Shown: positions 45,598 through 58,695, counted from the first letter of the stretch. The stretch is 64,000 nt of DNA from Halichoerus grypus (GCF_964656455.1 NC_135726.1:33695930-33759929); one strand, 5' to 3'. The notes: generated by a model from the sequence alone, not told the origin. Translations and numbers: made by a program.

Positions 45598-46544
45598 AAG
45601 AGGAACAGATATTATGGAGTTTCCACTGTGCAATTTAATAATTTTTATTTTCCCCTTTGTTTCTTTCTTTATTCTTTCTTGTCCTCCATCCCTTCCCCTC
45701 TGCATCCCCCTTCCCACAAGCATTTACTGAGGGTCTCTTTCATGCCTGTGTTACAAGATTATGGTATTGCGAGCTTGGATTCTTCTTTGAATAGATGCCC
45801 AAGAGTGTCAGTTATTTAAAATTCAATACCTGTAAACAGCTTGTGAGCATACCATATTTTAGTGCCTGTCTGTATTTAGTCAAATACTGAGAACATATGT
45901 CTCTTTGTAAATCTACTCGCAGGACTGTTAAGAGTGATTCAGAAAACACTCTGAAATGTGCCAGTTTCAACGTCTCCCTTCTAGTGGAAAGGATTTACTC
46001 AGTAAGTACTCACTTAATCCAGCACAGACCTGCCCCCACCTTTCCATCCTCCCTCACCAGCCTCTGGTCCCAAAGAAGGAAACACCCACAGCTCAGCATC
46101 CTCAGCAAAGTGAACAGAAGTGCACACTCATGGCAACTATCCATCTCCTGCATTTAATAGCAATGCTTCCAAGAATGAAGTAAAAAGTGCCATATGACAC
46201 TGCAGAAAAACAAAGGCATTAAAATTTAAGAGGGGAATAAAATTTGTTTATGGACCTCACTAAAAAAAAGTCGCTGAGTATCAAGTCTAGAGACCCATAC
46301 TGCTGCTGTTGTTTGGGACTTTTTGAGGGGTGGGGGAATGCATGTGCTATAGTTTCTGGGTTGAATAGTAACTTCTTGTTGTTTTAAGGAGTTTTGCTCA
46401 AATCAAAATTTTTTTCAGTGGACATAATTTAACCAGGCATTTATCAACAACCTAGGAAATCCTAAAGACATAGACTGCTTGCTTCAACAGGGCATTCTTG
46501 AGGCTTTAAGCATGAATGCTCTAGCGAGTTTTATGGAATAATAA
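45598..46544. other. Unassigned sequence
   Basis: No gene or confident repeat. Confidence 0.45.
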
Positions 46545-46760
46545 TTATTATTTATTGAGTGGCTACACCATTGCAAGCATTTTTCTTATATTATTTCCTT
46601 TAAGTCTTAGAGCAATTCTCAATGTAGTTCTCATTTTCCGCACTTCACAGATAAGGGAGTTGAGGTTCAGAGACAATAAGGAACTCTAATAAGTGGTGGA
46701 GCCAGGACTCAGATGTAGGTCTGTGTAACTTCAGAGCCTGCATTCCCTCTGTTTACTGCT
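46545..46760 (-). repeat. MIR SINE fragment (ancient)
   Basis: Inverted MIR: 'ttattgagtggctacacc', 'cgcacttcacagataagg', 'ttgaggttcagagacaat', 'gtggtggagccaggactc'. Confidence 0.88.
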
Positions 46761-47083
46761 TTCCAAGTGCACTGTTCTGACTAGGCTCCCTGGAATGTCT
46801 TAATAGAGCATTGTGGAAGGGCCCAGACAGACTGAAGTGCAGTGCTGTGGCAAGCGGCCCCCATAGATGGATTCTAACTTACTACAACACTCATTACCCA
46901 CAGAAGGTTTGCAGAGCTGCCCACTGTTGGACCAAAAGAGATTAATTGCATTGCTCTAAAGTGTAGGTATCTACCCAATGACAAGAGCTCCCCGAATATC
47001 AACAAGGAGACATGTACAAATACCTAGTTTATCCAATTTGGATCAAGGTATTTTTCTCACCAAAATTTTACCATTTATCTTGT
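46761..47083. other. Unassigned sequence
   Basis: No gene or repeat recognised. Confidence 0.45.
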
Positions 47084-47330
47084 CTCAAAATGCTTGGGCT
47101 TTTTTGTTTGGTTTTTTTTTTTTTTTTTTTTTTTTGGATTTTGTTTGTTTGTTTGTTTTAGAGGGGGAGGCAGAGAGAGAGGGAGAGAGAGAATCTTAAG
47201 CAGGCTCCATGCCCAGTACAGAACCTGAGGTGGGGCTCGAGCTCACAACCCTGAGATCATGACCTGAGCCAAAATCAAGAGTTGGATGCTTAACTGACTG
47301 AGCCACCCAAGCACCCCTCAAAAATGCTTG
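47084..47330 (-). mobile_element. SINEC, full length
   Basis: Minus-strand SINEC with long poly(T) and (TTTG)n at left (47111-47160), CT-tract complement 'gagagagagggagagagaga', and head 'gagccacccaagcacccc' at right. Near-perfect TSD 'ctcaaaatgcttg' / 'ctcaaaaatgcttg' at 47084-47096 and 47317-47330. Confidence 0.94.
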
Positions 47331-47554
47331 CTAATCTTTATTCTTCATTTTGGAAAATACAGGATCACCTAACCAATACGAAACTATTTTTCTGCCCTTT
47401 CTCTTCTTTTCACGTAATTCATATCTACTGAGTGCCAACTGTGTCAAGTACTCAAAAAGAGTTTCTCACTTTTTTCATTCATGTCTTTCGTTAACAATCT
47501 TGCACAGTAGGTATTAGCATATTCTCAGAATAGCAAATAAGTTTTACCTTGTGT

Positions 47555-47665
47555 ATCAACTGCGTATTTATTCAAAGAATATTCACTGAGCATTAACTAT
47601 ATAACAAAAAATGTTGCAGGCACTATTCTAATTTCTCAGAATAAAATAGTAGACAAAGCAGATGT
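47555..47665 (-). repeat. L2 LINE 3' end (ancient)
   Basis: Inverted L2 terminus: 'tattcaaagaatattcact', 'gcaggcactattctaat', 'agtagacaaagcagatg'. Short and diverged. Confidence 0.6.
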
Positions 47666-48978
47666 TTATGGTTATTTACTTCTATATAACAAATCTCCCA
47701 AAACTTATCGGCTTGATAAAGAAAAATTAAAGAAAACCTAAATAAATGGAAATATGTGCCCATGGACTGAAAGACTTAATTAAGCTATTGTTAAGATGTC
47801 GGTTCTCCCAAATTGATCTATAGATTAAATGCAATCCCAATTAAAATCCCAAAAGGTATTTTTGTAGAAGTTTACAGGCTGATTCTAAATTTAGTGGAAA
47901 AGCAAAGACTAAGCAAAGCAAAGACTAAGATAACCAAAACAATCTTGAAAAGGAAGAGCAAAGTTGAAGACTCACACTACCTGATTTTGAGACTTACTAT
48001 AAAGTTACCGTAATCAAGACAGCATGGCACAGGTGTTAGGACATATAGATCAGTAGAACAGAGATTCCAGAAATAGGCCTTCATTATATGGTTAATTGAC
48101 AAATGTGACAAAATAATTGAATACAGAAAAGATACTCTTTACAACAAATAGTGCTGGAATAACCCAAATTCAAAATCATAAACCTCAATTCATACCTGTA
48201 TGATATTTTTAAAAAATAAACCTGAAATGGATCATAGATCCAAATATAAAACCTAAAACTCTAAAATTTCTAAGAGAAAATATAAGAGAAAATCTTCCTG
48301 GTCTTGACCTAGGCAAAGGTTTCATAGATATGTAACACAGTAATCCATAACCAATTTGAAAATTCAAACATCAAAATTAAAATATCTGCCCTTCAAAAGG
48401 CAGATAAGAAAATGAAAAGACAAGCCAAACATAAGAAGAAAATATTTGCAAAACACAAATTAGATAAAGGACTTCTATCCAAAATATAAAAAAGAACACT
48501 CACAATAGAAGTTTTTACAAATGGCAAAGAATTTGAACAGACACTGCAATAAACAAGATATACAAATAGAAAATAAGCATATGAAAAGATGTGTAACATC
48601 ATTAGTCATTAGGAGAATGCAAATTAAAACCATCGTGAAATAGAACTACATACTCTTTAGAATGGCTAAAATATGAACTGAGTGCAAAGTGTAGGCAAGG
48701 ATGAGGAGCAACTGGAACTCTCACACATTGCTGGTGGGAGATGGCATGGTCACTTTGGAAAATAATTTTCTGCTTCTTATAAATTTAAACATACATATAT
48801 TCCCACAAATCCCCACTGTTAGATATTTACCCAAAAGAAATCAATCATGTTCACACAAATACCTGTACACAAATCTTTACAGCAGCTTTATTAATAACAA
48901 CCACAACTAAATATCCATCAACTGGTAATTGGATAAAAATCCAGGGTTCATCCATACAGAGGAATTATACCCAGAAAT

Positions 48979-49208
48979 AAAAAGTAACAAACAACTGGGG
49001 TTCCTGGGTAGCTCAGTGAGTTACGCATGGGACTCTTGATTTCAGCTGAGGTCATGATCTCAGGGTTGTGAGATCAAGCCCTGCATCAGGCTCTGTGCTG
49101 AGCGTGGAGCCTGCTTAAGATTCTCTCTTTCCCTCTCCTTCTGCCCCGCCCCTGCTCTCTCTCTCTCTCTCTTTCTCTCAAAAACAGACAAAAAAAAGTA
49201 ACAAACAA
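48979..49208 (+). mobile_element. SINEC inserted in the old L1
   Basis: Body 48995-49192, head 'ggggttcctgggtagctcag', A-rich tail. Perfect 16-bp TSD 'aaaaagtaacaaacaa' at 48979-48994 and 49193-49208. Confidence 0.95.
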
Positions 49209-49330
49209 TTAATACATGCAAAAATGTGTATACAAAATGAAAAAAAATCACATAGCAGAGACTGTAAATTATATGACTCCATTTACTTCAATTTCTGAGG
49301 AAGGCAAAAAAAAAAAAAAAAAAAAGCTAT

Positions 49331-49518
49331 GGGGTGTCTGGGTGGCTCAGTTGGTTAAGCATCTGCTTCCACTCAGGTCATGATCCCAGGGTCCTGGGAT
49401 CAAGCCCCACATCGGGCTCCCCGCTCAGTGGGGAGCCTGCTTTTCCCTCTCCCTCTGCTGCTCCCCCTGCTTGTGCTCTCTTTCTGTCAAGTAAATAAAT
49501 AAAATCTTTAAAAAAAAA
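49331..49518 (+). mobile_element. SINEC inserted in the old L1
   Basis: Head 'ggggtgtctgggtggctcag', tail 'agtaaataaataaaatcttt'. Preceded by a long poly(A) (49306-49325). The flanking repeat is short ('agcta'), so the insertion point is less certain. Confidence 0.9.
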
Positions 49519-50199
49519 GAGCTACAGAGACAGAAATCACATCAGTGGTGTTAGAGACTGGGGGTGAAGGTAGGAGATTAAGAAGATTACAAGAGAAATT
49601 TGGGAGGTGATGGTGGTTGTTACACAATTTTATGCATTTGTCACAATGGTATCTTTTTAAAAATATACATTTCTAATATTTGCTATACCTAGAAATATAA
49701 TTGATTTTTATATATTTGTCTTAGATCCAGCAAACTTGCTGAACTTTTCTATTAGTGTTAATGGTTTTAGTTTAGATGCTCTTGAAGTTCCTATTCAGAC
49801 AATTATATAACTTGTGAATTATAAGAAGTGTGTTACTTCCTTTTAATTCCTCATATTTTTTACTTGTTCTTTTTAAATTATGGGGCTAAGCCCTCCAATA
49901 AAATGTTATCTCTGAACTAAATAGGAATGTTTCTAACATTTTTACCATTAACTATGGTATCTTCCATAAGTTTTTAGAATACACTATCAAATTCAGGGTG
50001 TTTTCTTGTATTCCTAGTTTGCTATGAATTTATATTATGAATGGGTGTTGAATTTTTATTAAATCTTTTTTCTCCATTTATTTTGTGATCATGAGATTTT
50101 TTCTTTTACTATGTTACTGTGATAAACTACATGAAAGATTTTCTGACATAAAATTCCTGAAATAAAGTCTTCTTGGTCATAATTTATTATTTAACTTAG

Positions 50200-50395
50200 T
50201 CATTATTGATTCACAAATTCAAAAAGACCAAAGTCACACCATGCATCTTTTCTGACCACAATGCTATGAAACTACAAATCAACCACAAGAAAAAATCTGA
50301 GAGCACAAATACATGGAGGTTAAATAACATGCTAGTAAACAATGAAGGTGCCAACCAAGAAATCAGAGAGGAAATCAAAAGATATGTAATTATTG
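50200..50395 (+). mobile_element. Internal L1 ORF2 (endonuclease end) fragment, plus strand
   Basis: About 190 bp matching L1 ORF2 around the end of the endonuclease domain: 'ttttctgaccacaatgcta', 'aaatacatggaggttaaat', 'aaccaagaaatcagagag'. It has no 3' UTR or poly(A) and sits between two pieces of an inverted L1. Imperfect repeats 'attattgattca' / 'attgttgattca' flank it. Confidence 0.7.
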
Positions 50396-50905
50396 TTGAT
50401 TCAAATTGCTTTGCTATTAATTTTAGAATTCTTGCAGTTATGTTTATAGTTGCTCTCAAACCATGATTTTTTGTATTCTTTTCAAGTATTTTATCAAAAT
50501 TGTAACAAGTTAGAGAGCTTTTCATCCTTACTATTATGTGGGACAATTTATATAAAATTGAAATCATCTGTTCCTTAAAATTTGACAAAACTCACAAACT
50601 TAACTTGGAGAATTTTTTAAATAACAGGTTTATATTACTATTTCAATTTCTTTAATGATTACAAGTCTGTTCAAGTTTTCTATTTTATCTTGAGTCAGTT
50701 TCTAAAAAGATATGCATTTCTTGTATAAGTTTTCAGAGGCATTGGCATAAATTTGCTAATAGTATTCTCATTTGATTTTTTTTTTTTCATCTCTACTGAA
50801 TCAGTAATAACGCCTCCTTTTTCAGGCCAAATATTTTTTTGTAAACTCTATTTTTTATCTTGATTGAATTGACCAGAGGTTTTTCTATTTTATTAAGCTT
50901 TTAGG

Positions 50906-51085
50906 GACGCCTGGGGGCTCAGTCCGTTAAGCATCTGCCTTCAGCTCAGGTCATTATCTCATGGGTTGTGGTATTGAGCCCTGCATGGGGCTGCCTGCTC
51001 AGTGTGGAGTCTGCATCTCCCTCTCCCTCCACCACTCATACACTCTCTCTCTCTCTCAAATAAATAAATATATATATTTTAAAAA
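50906..51085 (+). mobile_element. SINEC inserted in the old L1
   Basis: Head 'ggacgcctgggggctcag', B-box region diverged, tail 'caaataaataaatatatata'. No clear TSD. Confidence 0.88.
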
Positions 51086-51419
51086 GACTGACTTTCAGTT
51101 TTAGTTCATTCTTATACTGTTTCTTTATATTTTGTTTAATGAATTTTTGCTCTAATCTCTACCATTTATTTCCATTACTTTATTGGGCTCACTCTGTGTT
51201 CTCTAGTTTCTTTTCTAGGTAAATATCAATCATTCAATATTTTTCTCCTATGATTATAATGATGACTATTTACCTCATGCTTGAAAAATGTATAAAGAAC
51301 AATTTAACAAGCACTAAGTTTCTACTACTACTGTAGTAAGAAAAAAGACAGTATAGAGACAATTCTACTTCACCCTTCTCCCTTCCTACTCAGAAGTAAC
51401 CAATACCCTAGCTTTAGAG

Positions 51420-52300
51420 GTTATCATGCTTGTGTATGTTTTTATATTTCCATTATGTATGTAAACATCCATAAACAAAACATAGTATTACTATGCATAG
51501 TTTTTAACTAACTATAAATGGAATCACACTATATGTATCCTTCTAAAATGTGCTTTTTAAAACTATAACTGAGCCTTAAAAATGAACGAGATCTTGCTAT
51601 TCATGATAACATGACTAGACCTAGAGGGTATTATGCTAAGTGAAATAAGCCAGACAGAGAAAGACAAGTACCATATGATTTCACTCACATGTGGAATCTA
51701 AAAACAAAACAAATGAAGAAACAAACAAAAACCCAGAAACAGACACATAAATATAGAGAACAAACTGGTGATTTCCAGAGGAGAGGCGGTAGGAAGATGA
51801 GTAATATAGGTAAAGATGTTTAAGAGGTACAAACATCCAGTTATAAAATAAATAAGTCACAGGGATGTAAAGTACAGCAGAGGGAATATGGTCAACAATA
51901 CTGTAAGAACTCTGTATGGTGACTACACTTATTGTGGTTAGTACTGAGTACTATGTAAAATTGTCCAGTCACTGTGTTGCACACTTGAAACTAGTTTAAT
52001 ATAGTATGCCAACTATACTTCAATTAAAATTTTTAAAATAATAAAATAAAATTTTCCCTTTTTTGCTCAACATTATGTGGTTGAGATTTTAAACTCGGTT
52101 TTAGTTTGTTCATTTAATTGATATATAGTATTTTCATCCATTTGTTATTCAAATGCACACAATTTGTCCATTTTCCCAATGAGGAATATTTAGATTGAAT
52201 TACAATTTTTTTTTGCAATAATAAATGATGCTGCTATGAATATTCTTCTAAATTCTTTGTGCCTATGTGTGTTTCTTTTACATCTTTAGTAATTTTAAGT
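51420..52300. repeat. Ancient interspersed repeat split by an L1 end
   Basis: Outer pieces 51420-51570 ('aaatggaatcacactata') and 52055-52300 ('ggaatatttagattgaatt', 'aataaatgatgctgctatg') read like one old LINE-derived 3' region, related to that at 30490-31012. Class uncertain. Confidence 0.5.
51572..52054 (+). mobile_element. 5'-truncated L1 3' end
   Basis: Sense L1 3' end: 'aaaatgaacgagatcttgc', 'gggtattatgctaagtgaaa', 'accatatgatttcactcac', ending 'ataataaaataaaa'. Intermediate age; its 3' UTR is of a different type from that of L1A. No clear TSD. Confidence 0.85.
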
Positions 52301-53575
52301 ATACTTACTTTAAAATATTTTATGAATTTCTCTGATAACCAAAGCTCTTGGTGTTGTAATCCTTGTTTTATTTACTTATGTATCTACCCATTTATCTATC
52401 TATCTAAACATTTATATAGCACTTACTATGCTCAAACGTTTACAAATATTAAATTATTTAATATTGTTTTGTCTGTTGGATTTCTAATTGAATGTTGTTT
52501 TGGTTCCTTGTGTGTTTTGTAATTGTGGATTGTGAGTTCATCTGTCTCATTTACTGTGTGGAACTCCTATGGGAAGTGTTCCTCTGCAGGTGTTTTGTGT
52601 TTACATCTGCCAGGGAACCAAGGAGTAACACTGGCTTAGAATCAATTTATATGTTAATTTCCAGTTTGAATTTCATGGAGAACATGTAAAGAGTAGATTT
52701 GGATCTTAAATTTGCATAAAGCACAAAATAGAGACTTTAATTTCTCAAAGATCATATTTTTCACTCAGAGCCAAAGCACAGACATGCTTCCTTATCTCTT
52801 TATACTGATAGGTAGAATTTTTTTCCCAGAGAATCTTATCTCTACAGATCAACCCTTCAAGCATTCTGGCTCATGTGGTTTTCCATTCCAATTCTCTGCC
52901 TCACTCAGACCCAAGACTGTACCAATATCCCTGAATTTGACCAAAAACTTAACTACTGGACCTAAAAACATATTCAATCCCTCATTCACCCTCCTCCTCC
53001 TAGGGTAGCTATGCCACGAGTTCACATGCTTTTCCCTCTTCTTCACAGTTTCTTTTATGTTCCTGGCACCAGGTGATTTTTCTTTCTCCCCTACAGGATC
53101 AACCATGCATTTTGTCTTTGCTACTATAGTTTAGCTAGAGTTTCTGAGAAGATATATAGCCATAGGTTTATTTTATGATCTTAGTTTTTCATCAGGTTGA
53201 AACCAATTCTTTGGAAGGTTTTAGGCAGGAGAGAGATATAATTTAATTTATGTTCTCAAAGCTCATTCTGATCAATTAGTAGGGGCTGCTCAGAGTACTA
53301 GATTAAGAATAATCAGCCCATGTCAGGGCTCAGTGGGAGAGTCATGAACTATTAGGAAAGGCAGCCAGTATACAAGAAGCAGAGTGACAGCATGCACACC
53401 ATATATCTCCTAGCCCTATTTGGTCTCTCATTTTTCACTTAAATAAGCCAACGCACCAGGAGGTTTAGTGAATTGCCCAAAGTCACCCAGCCGGGAGATA
53501 TGTGTAGTCTTTTACCCTACAGGCAGTTTTCATCATTTGAATTCCATAATCAATGTCATGATTTATATAGGCTAA
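52301..53575. other. Unassigned A/T-rich sequence
   Basis: Only a small (ATCT)n patch at about 52378-52405 stands out. No confident gene or repeat. Confidence 0.45.
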
Positions 53576-53577
53576 AG

Positions 53578-53700
53578 TCATATTCTAATTAATTCCAAAT
53601 ATCTAGACACCAGAGACTTTGTTCAGTGCTAACAACAGAAAGACAAACAAGAAATGGTCCCTGCCCTTGAGGAGCTCACATTCTAGCAAGCTTTGAATAA
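53578..53700 (-). repeat. L2 LINE 3' end (ancient)
   Basis: Inverted L2 terminus including 'ggtccctgcccttgagga' followed by 'gctcacattctagcaa'. Confidence 0.75.
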
Positions 53701-54190
53701 CTAAAAGGTAGAATAAGGGCTATAGCAGCTGACTATACAGAGTGGTCTGGAAAAAAACAGAGAAGCAGCAGCTGAACTCATTTGGGGAGGCCAGGAAGGT
53801 GACATTTAATCTATGCAAAATCTATTCAGGTTTGTTTGGTTGTACATCCAGTCCAGGAGTAGAATAAGAAAATGCTCTATTTTTAACTCTGTATTCATTT
53901 ATGTCATTCCATAAATATTTACTTAAATATTTGCTCGAGTTCTCTCTGCATCAAGCTTCTCATGGCAAAAGCCAAGGGAGAAGAATGACTGGGGGAAAAA
54001 AGCTACCCTTGGCAAGGAAGGGTGGTACAGGACTGCTTCTCCCAAGGTTATACACACCAGGCAAAATAAGGCTGATAATGGAAAAAATATAAGGTCTGGA
54101 AATTTTGACTAACAACTACATCAGATTCCCAGGATACTTGTGGCACATCCTTCTTCCCTATGAAAGCATGATTTTGGATAAAATGCATAT
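53701..54190. other. Unassigned sequence
   Basis: No gene or repeat recognised. Confidence 0.45.
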
Positions 54191-54191
54191 C

Positions 54192-54796
54192 ATATTAGGA
54201 TTTTCCAGAGAAATAGAGCTAATAGGATATTAGATAGATAGATGGATGATAGATGATAAAGATAGCTAGATAGATAGGCAGATAGATAACCAATAAGATA
54301 TATCTATATCTACAGATATTTAAGATCTATATATAGATCTTATCTTAGTAGATCTATAGATCTTACTGTTTATAACCTCGGGGGGGGGGAATATATATTT
54401 AAAGAGAATTATTATAAGGACTTGGCTCATGTGATTATGGAAGCGGAGAAGTCTCAAGATCTGCAACTGGCAAGCTGGGGACTCAGAAGAGCTGACGGTG
54501 TATGTTCTAGTCTAAGTACAGAGACAGGACAAGACCAGTGTTCCAGTTCAAAGACAATCAGAAAGAAAGAGAGGGAGAATTCTTCCTTATTCCAACTTTT
54601 TGTTCTACTGAGACTTCCTAGGGTTTAGAGGAGGCCCACCCACATTGGGGAGGGCAATCTGCTTTACTCAGTCTATCAATTCAAATGTTACTCTCATCCA
54701 GAAACAACCTCACAGATACACCTGGAAATAATGTTTAACCAATATCTGGGCACCCCTAAGACCCAGTCAAGTTGATACATAAAATTAATCATCACA
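54192..54796 (-). mobile_element. MLT2-type solo LTR (ERVL) with internal GATA microsatellite
   Basis: Minus-strand MLT2-like LTR. In plus orientation: 'attttccagagaaatagagc', 'ggcacccctaagacccag', 'tcaagttgatacataaaa'. The LTR's A/T-rich part has expanded into (GATA)n and an A/T palindromic patch (about 54225-54370), next to a (G)9 run at 54380-54388. Confidence 0.8.
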
Positions 54797-54903
54797 CATA
54801 TATTATAGCTATCATTTATATCTCAGTGTGAATTTACATTTGAACATACAACCCTTTTAGAAGTAACTACAGCTTAAATTTTATGATAAACAAATTTATT
54901 TAT

Positions 54904-55110
54904 AGGGACACCTGGGTGGCTTAGTCGGTTAAGCATCTGCCTTCCACTCAGGTCATGATCCCAAGGTCCTGGGATCCAGTCTTGCATTGGACTCCTTGCT
55001 CATCAGGGAACCTGCTTCTCCCTCTGCCTGCCGCTCCCCCCTGCTTGTGTCCTCCCTCCCTCCCTCCCTCTCTCTCTCTCTCTGACAAATAAATAAAGTC
55101 CTTAAAATAT
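54904..55110 (+). mobile_element. SINEC
   Basis: Head 'gggacacctgggtggcttag', a (CCCT)n/(CT)n part at 55060-55084 and tail 'caaataaataaagtcctt'. A probable TSD is the A/T-rich 'aatttatttata' before and 'atatatttatata' after. Confidence 0.92.
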
Positions 55111-55124
55111 ATATATATTTATAT

Positions 55125-56858
55125 ACCTAAGATATTTTTATATTAAGGGAAAGTATGGATATTTGGGGAAGAATAAGAAGTAACGGCTTTATCATGTCAC
55201 TCTTCAACTTATTCTACCTGGATTATCCCAGCAACTGACAGCCAGAACAGAGTCAATGCATGCTCATTGTTTGGTAGTTTTGGATACCTCTTGTGCCCAT
55301 CTTCAGAACCCTCTCATCCCCACCTCCATCTCCAGTCACTGCTGCAGAGACTGGTTCTATCTAGGCTGTGATCAACTCTGTGCTGGTATAATCAGAAGAC
55401 CATCATTTCAATTCCTGCTTGGAGCACCCACTTTAAACCTACTCTGTGCTTAATACATAGGACCTGGAAATGAAGGCAGCTAATCCCCATGGGACCAACT
55501 TTGATCAATAGGGACCTGGAACCAATGGATAAACACTTACCCCTTTGGTCCTCTGGGCAGATAATTCCTCAGGTGCTTTCCATAAACCTCCTCAGAAAGT
55601 CCTAGCAGAATCAAGCCCATCGTAGTAGCCAACTCAATAATCCATCTTTGTGTTGGCTTTCCCTTCTTCCCTGTTGATGCCCGTGCCTGTACTCCTGTTC
55701 CCAAGGATCACATTTCCAAATAAGTTACCCTAGAAGGTAGGCCTTTGTCTCAGGCTCTGATTTCTGGAGAACTCAAACTAAGATTGTTGGGCCTTGTTAT
55801 TTTATTCTGTCCTTAAAAAGGCTTCTAATGATCCAGAAGTTGCAGTTGTATTCAGTGACTAATCTAAAAATTCAACAGGAGTCCTAAAATGTCACCATGA
55901 CTTCTTTCAAGATGCAGCTATTTAAAACTAGCTGGTCAAAGAATCAGAACCGACCTCAAAGATAAACCTGCAATTGTTCTGCAGAAACATTAAAGTTTCT
56001 TTCAAGCTATTTTCAAGTTTAATTTCTCAAGTTTTCTAATTGCAGATCTGTATGACAGCAAGATTGCCTGTGTCATTAGTGTTTTATTTTTTTGTCCACA
56101 ACACATAAAAGTAAGTTCAGTGATACCACTCATCATGACTGCCAAAAGCCAGTATGAATAAAGTCATGCATGCTACTCATAAAAGACCATACTAGGGCTG
56201 AGCATCACACATCATATAGGCAGGTCTGTGTTAATGAGACTGTAAAGAGAGCAACTTTGAGTTCTCAGCAACCTCCTTCATGGAGGCATCCAACCAAGCC
56301 ATGTGATAATGGCCATGAGCAGAGTAGAGGTGTGTTGCTTTCACTCATACTCCCTTTACTTAATCCAAGAGTCCAGGGCCAACCCACTGCACATCACTGG
56401 TACCCAAAGTCTAGTTAACACACATTCTAGGGAGGATTCACCATATCACATCCAGCTATTTCAAGGCACTGTTAGGCTTATGCACGTGAGTTTGGTTTGC
56501 ACTATTTCAGATTCCTTGGAATCAAGAGTGAGTTTCTTGTGTAATTCTTCTATAAAAGACAGTATAAAATGGTAAAAGATAGGCAATCCAAAAAGTCTGC
56601 ATGCCTGGGCTGGCCTGCCAGTAGTCAATTTGGCCCCACCATCACTCCCTTCTGAGCTGCAAGCTACATTTTCCGGAATCACCTTTGCAATATGGTTCCA
56701 AATAAGTTTGCCAATGGAAGGAACACAAGTGGATCTTACATTCACAGCCCACGGAGTTCTGACTGACACACCAACCTCTCACTCAAAATTCTTAGAACCT
56801 AATACACACCAAGAGAGGGATGGGGGCACTATATGAATGATACCATCTTGGGTTACTC
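55125..56858. other. Unassigned sequence upstream of L1B
   Basis: About 1.7 kb without a confident repeat or gene. Several short overlapping frames at 56170-56836 have no supporting features. Confidence 0.45.
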
Positions 56859-56871
56859 AAAAATATTTCTT

Positions 56872-58695
56872 GTTGAGAAGGGAGCAAGATGACAGAGTAG
56901 GAGACCTGGATTTCATCTGGTCTCAGGAATTCAGCTGCATAGGGATCAAACCATTCTGAACACCTACAAACTCAAAAGGAGATCAAAGAAAAGAATAGCA
57001 ACAACTCTCTGAACAGAAAAGCGACCACTTTCTGGAAGGTAGGACATGCGGAGAAGTGAATCTGAGGCTATATTTGGGAGGATAGATGGCTGGGGAGGGG
57101 CCTCCGTCCACTGCTTCTGGCAAGTGATAGAGCCACGGAGCACAAAATTGGAACTTTTAGAAGTCTGCTCCGCTGAGGGAAGTCACTCCGGTGGCTAAGC
57201 GGGGGTTGGAACCCTCGTGGGACAGTGTGGTCTCAGGACCCTCGGGGTCACAGAAAGACCCGGGATGCCTGAGTGCGGCAGAGCTCCCAGGTATTGGAGC
57301 AGGGAATCTGGCTGCAGAGAGGGAGCCAAGGCACGGGCTCTCAGCTCGGGGTTGCCATAAACCGTGATCCGCGGCAGAGTCGGGCCACTGCTCCTCCAGC
57401 AGGGACCCAACAAGCGGCAGATCTGGGGAGACTCACCTTCCTCCCCCGGGAGGAGCGGCACGGGAGCACACCACAGGGATCTGCTGGGTTTGGAGACTCC
57501 ACACGGGGTCGGGTGCCAGAGATAGAAACGTGCGGTCACAGGCCGGGTGAGCGCGGAGTGCGGCCAGAGACCAGGGAGACGGGAGTGACTGACTGCTTTT
57601 CTCTGGGGGCTCACTGAGGAGTGGGGCCCCGAGTTCTCGGCTCCTCCAGGGCGGAGATTGGGAGGCCGACATTTTCACTCTCGGCCTCCAAGCCTGTAGG
57701 AAAGCTTGCAGGGAACAAAAGCTCCCGAGAGCAAACCCAAGCAGATTACTTAGCCCAGACCGGGCAAGGGCAGGGCAATTCTGCCTCCGGCAAAGACATT
57801 TGGGAACCACGGCAACAGGCCCCTCCCCCAGATCAGCGAGAACAGCCAGCCAAGACCAAGTTTACCAATCAATGAGAACGGCAGAACTCCAGTGCTAGGG
57901 GAACAATGCACATAGAATCCATGGCTTTTTTACCATGATTCTTTAGTCTTTCAAAGTTAATTTTTTTTAACTGTCTTTTTTTCTTTTTAGTTTTTCTTTT
58001 TCCCTTTTTCAACCAACATCTTATCAATCCTTGTTTTAAAAAACATTTTTATTTTTCATTTTTAGAGTCATATTCTATTCCTTCATAGTAGTTACCCGTA
58101 TTTTTGGCATATATATATAAGTTGTTCTCTCTTTAAAATTTTGAGATAGTTTCTTCTAACAGATCAAAATATACCCTAAATCTCTAGTGTATGGTTTTTT
58201 TCTACTCCCCTGCCTGATCACATTCTCTCCTTTTTTCTTTTTTTTAAGTCCTCTTCTTTCTTTTTTCAAACAGCTTATCAATTCCTTTTATAAAATTTTT
58301 TATAATTTTCATCTTTACAGTCATATTCTATCCCTTCATCATATCAACCCTTATTTTTGTACATATATAAGTCATTCTTTCTTTAAAATTTTGGGAGGCA
58401 CTTTCTTTTAACAGACCAAAATACACCCAAAATCTAGTGTGTGGCACTGATCTATGTACCAGCCTGATCATATTTGATCATATTCTGTTTTTTTTGTTTT
58501 GTTTTGTTCTGTTTTTGCTTGTTTTTATCTTTATCTTTTTCTTTTTCTTTTTTTTTTCTTTTTCTTCTTTCTCTCTTTCCCTTTCTTTTCCCCCAGCTTC
58601 AGGTCTTTTCTGATTTGTTTAAAGTATATTTTCTGGGGACGTTGTTACCCTGTTAGCATTTTGTTCTCTCATTAATCTATTCTCCTCTGCACAAA
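56872..58695 (+). promoter_or_regulatory. L1B 5' UTR
   Basis: Same structure as in L1A: G/C-rich distal half (about 57050-57850) with many CG sites decayed, then A/T- and T-rich part with two tandem units (about 57955-58190 and 58190-58490). The YY1-type site at the start carries a substitution. Confidence 0.8.

Larger units (their letters stand above)
47716..49665 (+). mobile_element. Old L1, 5'-truncated, with two SINE insertions
   Basis: Decayed sense ORF2 from the late RT region ('aaataaatggaaatatgtgc', 'gcaatcccaattaaaatccc', 'ctcacactacctgattttga') through the C-terminal region ('gcaaggatgaggagcaactg') to an old 3' UTR ('acacaattttatgcatttg'). All frames are broken. SINECs inserted at 48995 and 49331. 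Confidence 0.88.
49680..51250 (-). mobile_element. Old L1 ORF2 fragment, minus strand, interrupted
   Basis: Pieces 49680-50190 and 50400-51250 (with a SINE at 50906-51083) are the reverse of L1 ORF2: 'tacctagaaatataattgat', 'agcaaacttgctgaac', 'gatcatgagattttttctt', later 'aattgaccagaggttttt'. They run from the RT region towards the endonuclease. Strongly decayed. Confidence 0.75.

Noticed and set aside
54225..54370. GATA repeats and 'agatctatatatagatct' palindromes as a possible regulatory array
   Set aside because: They fall in the A/T-rich part of an MLT2 LTR that commonly expands into tetranucleotides; simple-repeat origin is sufficient.
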